Shown here piece after piece: positions 15,387 to 22,307 of a stretch of 23,681 nucleotides of DNA (position 1 is the stretch's first letter; every line of letters begins with the position of its first letter). Source of the DNA: Methanothrix harundinacea (GTDB taxonomy: Archaea; Halobacteriota; Methanosarcinia; Methanotrichales; Methanotrichaceae). Both the position numbers and the translations under genes were made by a program. Where the stretch lies: the NCBI GenBank assembly GCA_002502785.1, contig DAQG01000120.1, positions 1 through 23,681 of the forward strand, given 5' to 3'. The notes under the pieces were generated by a model, which was not told the DNA's origin, did no database searches, and saw nothing but the letters and a program-made list of their open reading frames with translations.

Positions 15387-15396
15387 GTTGCGGGGG

Positions 15397-15545
15397 TTCA
15401 AGCCTTACTCGGCACCTTCATGTGGGCCGCCTTCATCGCCACCTTCGCGAGAAAATGGCAGCGGTGATGCGGGCGCAGGAGAACGCGCGACCCCCTCCCC
15501 CGCCGAGCGCCCGGCGGGCGGTCCCGTCCGGCGACGGCGGGAAGG
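15397..15545 (+). pseudogene. dispersed repeat, copy 3: channel-gene C-terminal remnant plus tail
   Basis: An open stretch reads VQALLGTFMWAAFIATFA then RKWQR and stop (to 15467), nearly identical to the channel gene end. The tail GATGCGGGCGCAGGAGAACG follows, with hairpins CGCCC-GGC-GGGCG and CCGTC-CGGC-GACGG. The remnant is cut off upstream at about 15396, next to an AT-rich hairpin. The rest of the 339-base gap between the toxin and telA (15289-15360 and 15546-15627) shows nothing else recognisable. Confidence 0.7.
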
Positions 15546-15627
15546 AGCGGCGGGGATCGAGCTTGCAGATAGAACGCCGGCTTAAGTTCTAAAAGAGTTT
15601 CAAAAGGGATTGGATAAGATCCTTCAG

Positions 15628-16767
15628 CTACTGTGCCATTTTATGGCCCTTCTCAAGCTGCTGAATCTGTTCTTCGCCTTTGGCGGCCAGCTCCTTGAAC
15701 TGATTGATAGTATCCCGCATCTTGGGCAGAGCTTCCTGCCTATAGGTGCCGATGGAGTCCAGCGCCTCCATGACATCGGCAAAGGCGGCATTCATCGCCT
15801 CGACGGAGATATTGGTTTCCATCGATCGCTTCTGGATTTCCGCCCCCTGACTCTTCAACATCTGCGAGGTGCTGCTGATGATATCGGTTGTGGTCTCATT
15901 GAGCATTTCGATCTTCTTCAGGACGATCTTCTGGTGATAGAGTGCACCGGCAACCGTCACTGAGGTTCTCAAAGCTGAAATTGTCACAGTCTGGGCCCTC
16001 TCTACCCCGCGCATCAGCTCCCTATTATTTCTGATAACAACCTCCATCGCCATTACACCCTGCTGATTGACAACAACCATCTGCTGCATATCCATAACCC
16101 GCTGCCGCAGCGGAAAGAGGACTTCTTCAGCGACAAATCTGACTTTTTCCTGGTCTTCGTTCCTGGCTTTTGCCGCTTCTATCTGCATCTCGATCGATCT
16201 GTCCATCAGGATGCCGAGCTGGATCTCTTTCATCAGCTTCTTGGTAAAACTGCAGAGTGCCTGCTGCTCGATCTCCAGAGTGGTGTTATCATTTTTTAGG
16301 ATCGTCTTACCTCTGTCTAAAGAGAGTATGATATCCGCAATGGCCGAATCTGCCTTCTGGTATCGAGCAAAATAGGCCCTGACCGGATCGAAGACCTTGC
16401 CGAGAATGCCCGTCTTGGCGAAATCGATCAGGCTGGGGTCCAGATCTTTTAGCTCCCGGTTCAAATCCATCAAGCCTTTTGCCACAACTCCGCCTTCATC
16501 GCCGTCTCTGGAAAGGTTTCCGACCGTCACCTGCAACAAAGAGTTTTTGGCGGCCGAGCTCTTCATAGAGTCGGCCCCAAAAGACTCTATCGACTGGAGG
16601 ATGTACTTCTTTTCGGCAAACTCATCGATATCCAGGGTCAGAATCTCCGCAACGTTGCTCTCCGCTAAAGCCTGAAGCTGGGCTACTTCATCCGGCGCTG
16701 GCTTGATCTGTTCCTGTACCTCTTTCTTGATCGCCGCTTCATCGGGCACCTCCATCGTGAAAGTCAT
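15628..16767 (-). CDS. telA: TelA-like toxic anion resistance family protein
   Basis: A 379-residue, largely helical cytosolic protein of the TelA family (linked to tellurite and toxic-anion resistance and to cell-envelope stress). Family marks include GVVAKGLMDLNRELKDLDPS, KVFDPVRAYFARYQKADSAI, a regular helical core and the C-terminal helix ALPKMRDTINQFKELAAKGE. Length is normal for the family. GGAGGGTG lies five bases before the ATG, and the upstream VWA gene ends 14 bases away. It is the last gene of a four-gene minus-strand operon. The biochemical activity of TelA is not established, so its role is inferred from company: the VWA and XpaC-like proteins seen with it elsewhere. Confidence 0.88.
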   Translation of the reverse strand: MTFTMEVPDEAAIKKEVQEQIKPAPDEVAQLQALAESNVAEILTLDIDEFAEKKYILQSIESFGADSMKSSAAKNSLLQVTVGNLSRDGDEGGVVAKGLMDLNRELKDLDPSLIDFAKTGILGKVFDPVRAYFARYQKADSAIADIILSLDRGKTILKNDNTTLEIEQQALCSFTKKLMKEIQLGILMDRSIEMQIEAAKARNEDQEKVRFVAEEVLFPLRQRVMDMQQMVVVNQQGVMAMEVVIRNNRELMRGVERAQTVTISALRTSVTVAGALYHQKIVLKKIEMLNETTTDIISSTSQMLKSQGAEIQKRSMETNISVEAMNAAFADVMEALDSIGTYRQEALPKMRDTINQFKELAAKGEEQIQQLEKGHKMAQ

Positions 16768-16781
16768 CTCAGCACCCTCCT

Positions 16782-18461
16782 TTACAGCTCAGCGTTGAAC
16801 AGGTTGCGCAGTTTATAAACAACGTCATCGCTATCGGCGTTAATACAGGCAGCCTCATTGATGCTGGAGATCTCTTCCAGGGACGGGATATTAGCATTGT
16901 AGCCGATCGTGTATATGGGTATTCCAAGCTCCTGCACGATTTCTCTGATGTTGCCCAGCGAGTGACCTTTATTGTCCTCGCCGTCGCTGAGGACGAAAAT
17001 CCTCGGTTTCAGGTTGGGATCTCTATTGGGACCTGCAGCCTTCTGCTCTATGAGCATATTCATTGCAACGGCAATCGCATCGAAGGTCGCCGTGCTGCCG
17101 CCAGCCTGCAGATCATAAACCGCTCCGGCAAACCGGGACCTCTGATCAAGATCGAACTTGGCAACCGGCAGATCGATGTTGACGTCGTCGGAGTAAGACA
17201 CCAGGCCGACCAGATTGTCCCCGCCGATGTATTTTTGGCCCTCGAGCAGTGAGCGCTTCAAGTTATTCAGCGGTTCGCCATCCATGCTGCCGGAGACATC
17301 GGCCACAAATACCGCGTAAATAGGTTTGGCATTTTTCACTTCTTTCCAGAGTCTTTGGGCCTGGATGGTAACATCGCCGCTGACCGGTCCTGCCTCGGAT
17401 TTGTATTCATCAAGGCCGTCAAAGCCATATTCAGTGGCCAGGGCCTGGTACTTCTCCTGCTGGGTGAACTCGACGAACTCGTCCAGGATTTGCCTTTTCT
17501 CTTCTGGCAGCTCGCCGATCGCATACATCGGGTTGTCATGCCTGAATCCAAAGGGATTGAACTCATAGTACCTGATATCTGGTGTGTTGACATAGGTCTG
17601 GTATTCCAGGACAAAACAGTCCAGAACACCTGATTTGGCAGCTTCCCTCATTTGCAGAGTGGTATAGGCGACCACGGGGATATTGGGCTGGAAGCTCTCA
17701 AATCCTGCTGTTGCTCTGTCGCTCAATAAGTTGCTGCTGTCAATGGCGTATAAAGCCGAGATCAGGAAGTTTAGCCCGGTAGAGCTTGCAAAGGGATTGG
17801 TGTAGCCCATATCCAGCTCGTCGTTCGCGACAGCATCGATAATCGTCGTGGTATTGATTGCCCCGTATTTGTTTACAAGCTCGTCTTTTTTGGCCTTGGT
17901 GAGCAGTATCCCGGCCACATTGCCGACAAGCCTCTTCTCCACCAGCTCGGCTTTAACCCCTTGGGAGATGATCATCTCGCCCCAGAGCTCATTTGATGGC
18001 GTATAGGCATCCGGCCGATACTTCCCGGAAGTAATATAATCGGCGGCTTCTCCGGAAGGGATTCCTCTGAGCCTTACCGATACCTGCTTGCCGTCAATCG
18101 TTATTCTCGCGTCGTTAAAGTCTTGGGCCACCTCTGTCAGCCAGCCGTCGGTGCCGCTCCCGGCTTTTTCCGTCGAGGAGAATATCTCGATATAGTTGGA
18201 TGTGGTCTCTCTAACCTGAGGCGGATAACTGGAAATATCGGGCAAGGTGTCCTTCAGGTTTTCGGGAGTAATGTCGACCGGGATCGGATCATGCGTGACT
18301 GTATTCACATTGATGTCTTCGATGATGGACTCCAGCTTTTCAACCGCATTGCGATCATCTGGACCTCCGATTAAAGTAATTCCCAGATATACTAAGATAA
18401 ACACTCCAACTGCTGCACCCATTATCCTCAAAATTACTTTTTTGTCGCTATTGTTCGGCAT
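16782..18461 (-). CDS. membrane-anchored solute-binding/VWA fusion protein
   Basis: A 559-residue protein. A single N-terminal membrane helix (about residues 10-32) anchors it. A periplasmic-binding-protein-like domain follows (about 90-345: GSGTDGWLTEVAQDFNDA, DAYTPSNELWGEMIISQGVK, MGYTNPFASSTGLNFLISAL), resembling solute-binding proteins of ABC transporters, but no transporter genes are nearby. The C-terminal von Willebrand A domain (about 380-555) has an intact MIDAS: DVSGSM at 388-393, the GGSTATFDAI segment with its Thr, and VLSDGEDNKG with the acidic residue. The layout suggests ligand sensing outside the cell with metal-dependent adhesion. ATG at 18461 follows a G-rich ribosome site overlapping the previous stop. 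GTG at 18476 is an alternative. Confidence 0.85.
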   Translation of the reverse strand: MPNNSDKKVILRIMGAAVGVFILVYLGITLIGGPDDRNAVEKLESIIEDINVNTVTHDPIPVDITPENLKDTLPDISSYPPQVRETTSNYIEIFSSTEKAGSGTDGWLTEVAQDFNDARITIDGKQVSVRLRGIPSGEAADYITSGKYRPDAYTPSNELWGEMIISQGVKAELVEKRLVGNVAGILLTKAKKDELVNKYGAINTTTIIDAVANDELDMGYTNPFASSTGLNFLISALYAIDSSNLLSDRATAGFESFQPNIPVVAYTTLQMREAAKSGVLDCFVLEYQTYVNTPDIRYYEFNPFGFRHDNPMYAIGELPEEKRQILDEFVEFTQQEKYQALATEYGFDGLDEYKSEAGPVSGDVTIQAQRLWKEVKNAKPIYAVFVADVSGSMDGEPLNNLKRSLLEGQKYIGGDNLVGLVSYSDDVNIDLPVAKFDLDQRSRFAGAVYDLQAGGSTATFDAIAVAMNMLIEQKAAGPNRDPNLKPRIFVLSDGEDNKGHSLGNIREIVQELGIPIYTIGYNANIPSLEEISSINEAACINADSDDVVYKLRNLFNAEL

Positions 18462-18477
18462 GCTGATTCCCCCCACC

Positions 18478-19206
18478 TCAATTCTTATAGTTTGTAGTCT
18501 GTTTGATCAGATTATCGATCTCGATCATTCCGGGCATCTTCTCTATCTGGCCACTCTTTACGCAGTTTATGTCTGAGATCTCCAGTAGCAGCTTATCAAG
18601 CTTCAGCAGGATCTGCTCATTATTTTCAGCGGCAGCTTTCACAAAAGAAATATATTCGTTGTAGACTCTACTCTTTTCATCCATAAATTGCTCCGAAAAG
18701 TCCCCGGACTCGCGTTTCTTTCTGATGAAATTGTAGTCTTCTTCGTCGAATGCATTCATTTTATTGAGGATGCTGCGGATATTCATAAAGAATATCTTCT
18801 CAACCTCAGAGATGACCCCGTCGAATTTCTTGTAGCTCATCTCTGAGGCACTAAAGATCTGCAGAAGGATATCTCGGATAATTTTATTCTTATTCTGCAG
18901 CCGCTCAATCTGATCGAGCATCAGGTCAACTGTTTTTTTGAATGTTTTGAGTTCCCTGTGAGTATTCAATTCGTCAATATAATCGTCCACCGTCATAATT
19001 TTATTGGCGGAAGTTACTCTCTTCGGCTCAGTAAGAAGCCTATAATTGCCGTAGATTAACCCGGCGCCGCTCAAGAAGATGAAGGCGCTGCCAAAGGCTG
19101 CTGCAAATGCACCGCCCACGACGAACACCTCCGGCAAAACAATTATGTTGGCTGCTGCAATTCCCAAGTTTAGGCCCAGCAGTTTAATCTCCTTTTCTCT
19201 GTCCAT
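18478..19206 (-). CDS. membrane-anchored helical protein, possibly XpaC-like
   Basis: A 242-residue protein with two N-terminal hydrophobic helices (about 11-29 and 30-54) and a charged helical cytosolic domain (KTFKKTVDLMLDQIERLQNK and onward to residue 230). This layout, and its place beside telA, resemble XpaC (named for 5-bromo-4-chloroindolyl phosphate hydrolysis), which neighbours telA homologues in bacteria. The resemblance is architectural; I cannot confirm homology. The ribosome site is weak (AGGGCAAGAG). The gene begins 12 bases after the preceding CHAT-like gene stop and ends 16 bases before the VWA-fusion ATG. Confidence 0.6.
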   Translation of the reverse strand: MDREKEIKLLGLNLGIAAANIIVLPEVFVVGGAFAAAFGSAFIFLSGAGLIYGNYRLLTEPKRVTSANKIMTVDDYIDELNTHRELKTFKKTVDLMLDQIERLQNKNKIIRDILLQIFSASEMSYKKFDGVISEVEKIFFMNIRSILNKMNAFDEEDYNFIRKKRESGDFSEQFMDEKSRVYNEYISFVKAAAENNEQILLKLDKLLLEISDINCVKSGQIEKMPGMIEIDNLIKQTTNYKN

Positions 19207-19218
19207 GTGCTCTTGCCC

Positions 19219-19584
19219 TCACATTTTCCTGTGTTCCTCTTCCCTAGGTCCAGGAGGCTTCTTGATCTCGGACGGAAGTTTTTCGAAAACAACTCGATCC
19301 ATGCCATGGCTGCTGGGAGCTATGAAGAGTCTATCTTGGCCTGCATCGAATGCCTTTGAGAGGGGACCCAACAACTCCCCATTTATGATATCGTACTCCT
19401 CAGCCTTTCCAATGCGGTCTATATTCCCTCTGAAGGTGATGAAATTCATCATGGAGAGATCCGGGCCAGCGCCTGATCGTCCTGCAATATCCCAGATAAG
19501 TGCAGCTCGGAAAACCTGGCGGTCGAACTCCTTTTTCCCCTTCTGAATCCTGTGAGAGATACGAAGCCAGGTCAATCCGATCAT
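19219..19584 (-). CDS. small protein with CHAT-domain-like stretch, first gene of the tel operon
   Basis: A 121-residue protein. The segment LGPLSKAFDAGQDRLFIAPS ending FEKLP resembles the strand-and-turn of CHAT (caspase-like) peptidases, where 'rLfiaPdG.L..lPfe.L' is usual. The downstream His and Cys catalytic parts are absent, and it stops after a charged tail. So it is either a truncated CHAT protein or a distinct small fold. A strong GGAGGGAAG precedes the ATG, and spacing to the next gene is 12 bases, so it looks like a working first cistron. Function is unknown. Confidence 0.5.
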   Translation of the reverse strand: MIGLTWLRISHRIQKGKKEFDRQVFRAALIWDIAGRSGAGPDLSMMNFITFRGNIDRIGKAEEYDIINGELLGPLSKAFDAGQDRLFIAPSSHGMDRVVFEKLPSEIKKPPGPREEEHRKM

Positions 19585-19649
19585 CTTCCCTCCAATGCGT
19601 TTCTAGTGTATGTTCTAGGATTTAGGACTTACGCACTTGACAGTACCTT

Positions 19650-19660
19650 CTTATATTTCC
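19650..19660 (-). promoter_or_regulatory. promoter of the tel operon
   Basis: On the minus strand GGAAATATAAG is an archaeal BRE/TATA-like element about 70 bases upstream of the first gene. It predicts a leader of roughly 45 bases with GGAGGG near its end. The remainder of the intergenic stretch to 19852 is AT-rich with no ORF I can support. Confidence 0.45.
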
Positions 19661-19852
19661 AGATACCTATTAATACACAAGTCAAATTTCGGCGGCACAC
19701 CATGCAGCAGCTGCAGTACATTAGTTAAAATAAATGTGTGTTAATATAATTTGATGGTATTTTCTAACCAAAAATTTGAAAACTGGCCTCAAATTGGACG
19801 ATCCGTATCTGTAGCAATGTGGGAAGGCATAGCTGGTTATATATTCATGGGC

Positions 19853-19965
19853 TGATTTGATGCGGGCGCAAGTGGCGCGCGCCCCCTCCCCCCGACCGCC
19901 CGGCGTGCGGTCTCACGCCCCCGATCAGACGACGCCGGCAGCGTGGCTGGGATCGCCATGCGCCA
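19853..19965 (+). repeat. dispersed repeat, copy 4 (tail only)
   Basis: TTTGATGCGGGCGCAAGTGG followed by CGCGCGCCCCCTCC matches the tail of copy 2 right after its stop codon and ends with the shared GGGATCGCCA. The channel codons are gone. The first hairpin is partly kept as ACCGC...GCGGT; the second is degraded. It is the most divergent copy and lies between the tel operon and the small membrane gene. Confidence 0.6.
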
Positions 19966-19978
19966 GGTCGCAAATGAA

Positions 19979-19990
19979 TACATATATAAT
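19979..19990 (+). promoter_or_regulatory. TATA box of the small membrane protein gene
   Basis: TACATATATAAT is a clear TATA element about 27 bases before the ATG at 20012, consistent with a very short or absent leader. Confidence 0.5.
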
Positions 19991-20011
19991 GTATCGTAGG
20001 AAGTGATAGAT

Positions 20012-20212
20012 ATGAATCTCTTTGAGCTGGCCAACAAAAAAATCGGCAAGCTTACATGGATTGACATGGGGCTGACGAAACTTAGCGTTGCTGCTTTTGT
20101 GCTGATGATCGCAAAACTCTGGCCACCTCTGCTGAGCCTGGATTGGCGCTGGTACGGGCTGATATTTGTGGTGCTTGCGATAATTCCTTTATGGAATTTC
20201 TGGAAAGCCTAG
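20012..20212 (+). CDS. small two-TM membrane protein
   Basis: A 66-residue protein: a short charged N-terminus (NLFELANKKIGKLTWIDMG), then two hydrophobic helices (LSVAAFVLMIAKLWPPLL and WYGLIFVVLAIIPLWNFW) ending in KA. No family is recognised by eye. GGAAGTGAT precedes the ATG; a GTG three codons earlier is possible. Clear TATA positioning and a sensible two-TM profile support a real gene. Its neighbours, the dispersed repeat and an antitoxin-like ORF, give no functional hint. Confidence 0.6.
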   Translation: MNLFELANKKIGKLTWIDMGLTKLSVAAFVLMIAKLWPPLLSLDWRWYGLIFVVLAIIPLWNFWKA

Positions 20213-20275
20213 ACCTCGCCTTAATTGGCATAAGGAGTAACCAGTAACCTCAACTGATGATGGCAGACGAAATTG

Positions 20276-20455
20276 ATGGCTCCGACAGAGGCTCGCCGAG
20301 ATGAAGCCGACTTGCACGCCTCCGACTCGGCCTCCTGCGGAGAATTCAGCGAGGAGTTCATAGCGGCGGTGATGAAGGCCGAAAAGGAGTGCAAGATGGG
20401 TCTATGCAAGCGGTTTGACAGCGTGGACGACCTTCTGGCTTCTCTCGACGAATGA
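20276..20455 (+). CDS. orphan RelB/antitoxin-like small protein
   Basis: About 59 acidic residues. The C-terminal half (FSEEFIAAVMKAEKECKMG then KRFDSVDDLLASLDE) resembles small archaeal antitoxins that end in a '(K)RFxSVxDLLxxLx' helix. The N-terminal 20 residues look disordered and the start lacks a ribosome site. A nearby out-of-frame ATG (20260) suggests the 5' end may be damaged. No toxin gene follows within 280 bases, so it is an orphan or remnant. Function is unproven. Confidence 0.4.
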   Translation: MAPTEARRDEADLHASDSASCGEFSEEFIAAVMKAEKECKMGLCKRFDSVDDLLASLDE

Positions 20456-20565
20456 AACACTTTTGGACTTTTGTAAGGCCGATCTCCGCCCTGCAGATTA
20501 TTTTATCGCGCACTCAGAATATACTACCACATATATATTCTTAGGTCATTTTAGTGTATTAAATT

Positions 20566-20677
20566 ACTTTAGAGGATTTCGATTAACCTCCGGTCGAGTG
20601 CCTTCGTTTAAATACCCCTTAAATATGGATGGGCTAAATTTTGGGAATTATAGGGGTTTTTCGAAATCCTCTTTAGT
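20566..20677. mobile_element. MITE-like element with 25-bp imperfect terminal inverted repeats
   Basis: The left arm (20566-20590) and right arm (20653-20677) are inverted repeats matching at 20 of 25 positions, with the core AGAGGATTTCGA identical. They enclose 62 AT-rich bases with no ORF. A sequence like the right arm also occurs at 5-29. The right arm contains TTTAGTATAT, which may serve as the TATA box of the downstream Fe-S gene. The remaining gap (20456-20565, 20678-20739) holds no supported gene. Confidence 0.5.
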
Positions 20678-20739
20678 ATATTCTGATGACGCTAAAGTAT
20701 GTATTCGTGTATGTCCTATCGTCTTCCGAGGAGAAAAAT

Positions 20740-21543
20740 ATGAGCGCTGAATTGAAAAGAGCCCTCCTGGAACGGTGCCGCAAGATGGAGATTCCGATGG
20801 TGGGGGTCGCCAGCGTCGACCGATGGGAACGACCGCCCTTCGAGCCCTGGATGCCTGAGGAGTTTTATCCCCGATCAATATACCCCGAGGCTAGGTCGGT
20901 GGTCGTCATAGGGCTTCCGATCTCCCTTCCGGTGCTGGAGACCTCGCCGTCGGTCTGGTACCGGGAGCTTTACAGGACCGTCAACATCCTTTTGGACCAG
21001 TACACATACCGGCTCTCAAACTTCCTCACCGAGAGGGGTCACCCTTCCGTCTTCGTCCCCAGAGATGGGTACGCCAGCGTCGAGGCTCTGCTGAAAAATC
21101 CCGTCGCCTTCTTCAGCCACAGGCATGCGGCCTATCTCGCAGGGCTTGGAAGCTTCGGAGTGAACAAGGTGCTTTTGACGCCTGAGTTCGGTCCTCGGGT
21201 CCGGTTCGGGTCGGTCTTCACCTCTGCTGAGCTTCCGCCCGATCCCATGCTGACCGATGACCTATGCACCCGGTGCATGCGATGCGTGCGGATGTGCCCC
21301 GCCCGGGCCATCAACGAGAAGGACTACCCCGAGGGCCTCACCGACAAAAATGCCTGCTCCGTTTACAGCGCCGAGCTGAACCGGCATGGAGTGTCCCCCT
21401 GCGGGGTATGCATCAAGGTCTGCCCGGTTGGGACGGATCGGAAGCTCTACGACCGCTCCGACGCCTCGATCTACGCTAAAAGCGATCGGGCTCCCGAACT
21501 TCACAGAGCCTGGGAGCATGTCCGGAGTTACGGTGATAATTGA
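20740..21543 (+). CDS. QueG-like double-cluster [4Fe-4S] protein
   Basis: A 267-residue protein related to the epoxyqueuosine reductase/reductive-dehalogenase iron-sulfur fold. VVVIGLPI and AGLGSFGVNKVLLTPEFGPR (134-153), then GSVFTSAEL, match the QueG core. C176-x2-C179-x2-C182-x3-C186-P and C206...C221-x2-C224-x3-C228-P are the two cluster sites. Archaea make archaeosine and not queuosine, so this is probably a paralogue with another redox job, perhaps corrinoid- or ferredoxin-linked. GAGGAG lies eight bases before the ATG. The gene stands alone, with IS and nuclease debris downstream. Confidence 0.8.
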   Translation: MSAELKRALLERCRKMEIPMVGVASVDRWERPPFEPWMPEEFYPRSIYPEARSVVVIGLPISLPVLETSPSVWYRELYRTVNILLDQYTYRLSNFLTERGHPSVFVPRDGYASVEALLKNPVAFFSHRHAAYLAGLGSFGVNKVLLTPEFGPRVRFGSVFTSAELPPDPMLTDDLCTRCMRCVRMCPARAINEKDYPEGLTDKNACSVYSAELNRHGVSPCGVCIKVCPVGTDRKLYDRSDASIYAKSDRAPELHRAWEHVRSYGDN

Positions 21544-21665
21544 CTTACAAGTGATGTACGTGCGAAAGATCGAAGCAGCGAAAGATCGCCCCGCCCGGTT
21601 CTTTGGCTGCATGTCTCACCTTTTCGTCAGCTTCTGCCATCGTCGTCTCCTATCACTTTGTAACA

Positions 21666-21860
21666 TTAATTTTGCAAATTAAAGTAGTGCCTCTTAAGTT
21701 TTACTCTGGCATTATCTTTGTTGAATTTCCATCTTACTGTTGCACCGATTGAATTCCGCGCTCTCTCCCAAGCACCAACCTCATCAGCTAGCGTCTTCAT
21801 ATCTGCAATCCTACGATCCAAGCATTGCTTTGAAAGTGCAGAAAGTTCTATCTCCGCCAT
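21666..21860 (-). pseudogene. IS630-type transposase, C-terminal fragment
   Basis: A 64-residue open stretch matching the end of IS630-family transposases: MAEIELSALSKQCLDRRI, then ADEVGAWERARNSIGATVRW and ARVKLKRHYFNLQ. In full proteins MAEIEL follows the last catalytic motif region, so the catalytic core is missing upstream. At 21861 the sequence changes abruptly into Hef-nuclease-like DNA on the other strand, marking an insertion or deletion junction. I could not identify the terminal inverted repeat; it should lie near 21640-21665. Confidence 0.72.
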
Positions 21861-21861
21861 C

Positions 21862-22137
21862 CCGACCGCCTACGAAGATGAGACCGGCCTTGGCGATCGC
21901 GGCGATCGCCAGGCCCACGGCAAGAAGACCCATCGGACCCTCAAAGAGCAGCAGGAGTACCTCGTCTCCTCGGTCCCCGGCGTAGGAAACGCCGTCGCAA
22001 AAAACCTTCTCCGTCACTTCGGGTCCGTGGAGAGGGTTTTTTCGGCCACCGAGGAGGAGCTGAAGGAGGTGGAGCTGGTGGGGCCGAAGACCGCCGAGCG
22101 TATCCGGGAGCTGGTGGGCGGGGAGTACAAGGGGTGA
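21862..22137 (+). pseudogene. Hef/XPF-type nuclease, C-terminal helix-hairpin-helix remnant
   Basis: From about 21912 one frame reads AHGKKTHRTLKEQQEYLVSS then VPGVGNAVAKNLLRHFGSVE and EEELKEVELVGPKTAERIRE. These are the tandem helix-hairpin-helix modules at the end of archaeal Hef (FANCM/XPF family) structure-specific nucleases. The preceding piece of the ERCC4 nuclease end is visible only with frame changes (YEDETGL, then LAIAAIARP in the next frame). The helicase and nuclease core is absent. It is a decayed fragment cut by the IS630 remnant, unlikely to be expressed. Confidence 0.68.
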
Positions 22138-22225
22138 TTTCGGGGGACTTGTTTACGGATCGTAAGCATTCGACAGTAGCGCCTTCCAGCACAGCGATCT
22201 TCCCGGAGGCGTCGGAAAAAGTCAG

Positions 22226-22260
22226 CGGCAAGAATGCCCACCGATCCTCAAAGAGCACCA
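22226..22260 (+). repeat. second decayed copy of a Hef-remnant segment
   Basis: CGGCAAGAATGCCCACCGAT and the bases up to 22260 match 21918-21953 of the Hef remnant with a few substitutions and one shifted base. It lacks the helix-hairpin-helix sequence that should follow. The rest of 22138-22307 holds nothing I can support as a gene. Confidence 0.4.
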
Positions 22261-22307
22261 CCCTTTTAGCAACGATTTCTTTGGGACGCTACATTAAAGT
22301 GTCAAAT

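Noticed and set aside
19621..19645. GGACTTACGCACTTGAC, similar to ends of some insertion sequences
   Set aside because: No matching second end or transposase nearby; too short to call.
21562..21587. Two GCGAAAGATCG copies 15 bases apart
   Set aside because: Too short and isolated; no flanking structure to give it meaning.
21262..21642. Minus-strand ORF with a good ribosome site (AGGAGACGACG) and start MAEADEKVRHAAKE
   Set aside because: After about 30 codons it runs antisense through the QueG-like gene with shadow-like composition. It could be a 5' gene fragment, but nothing supports a product.
21811..22017. Minus-strand ORF with a hydrophobic stretch (GLLAVGLAIAAIAKAGLIFV)
   Set aside because: It lies opposite the Hef remnant and arises from the GCGATCGC repeats; no start signal and no family match seen.
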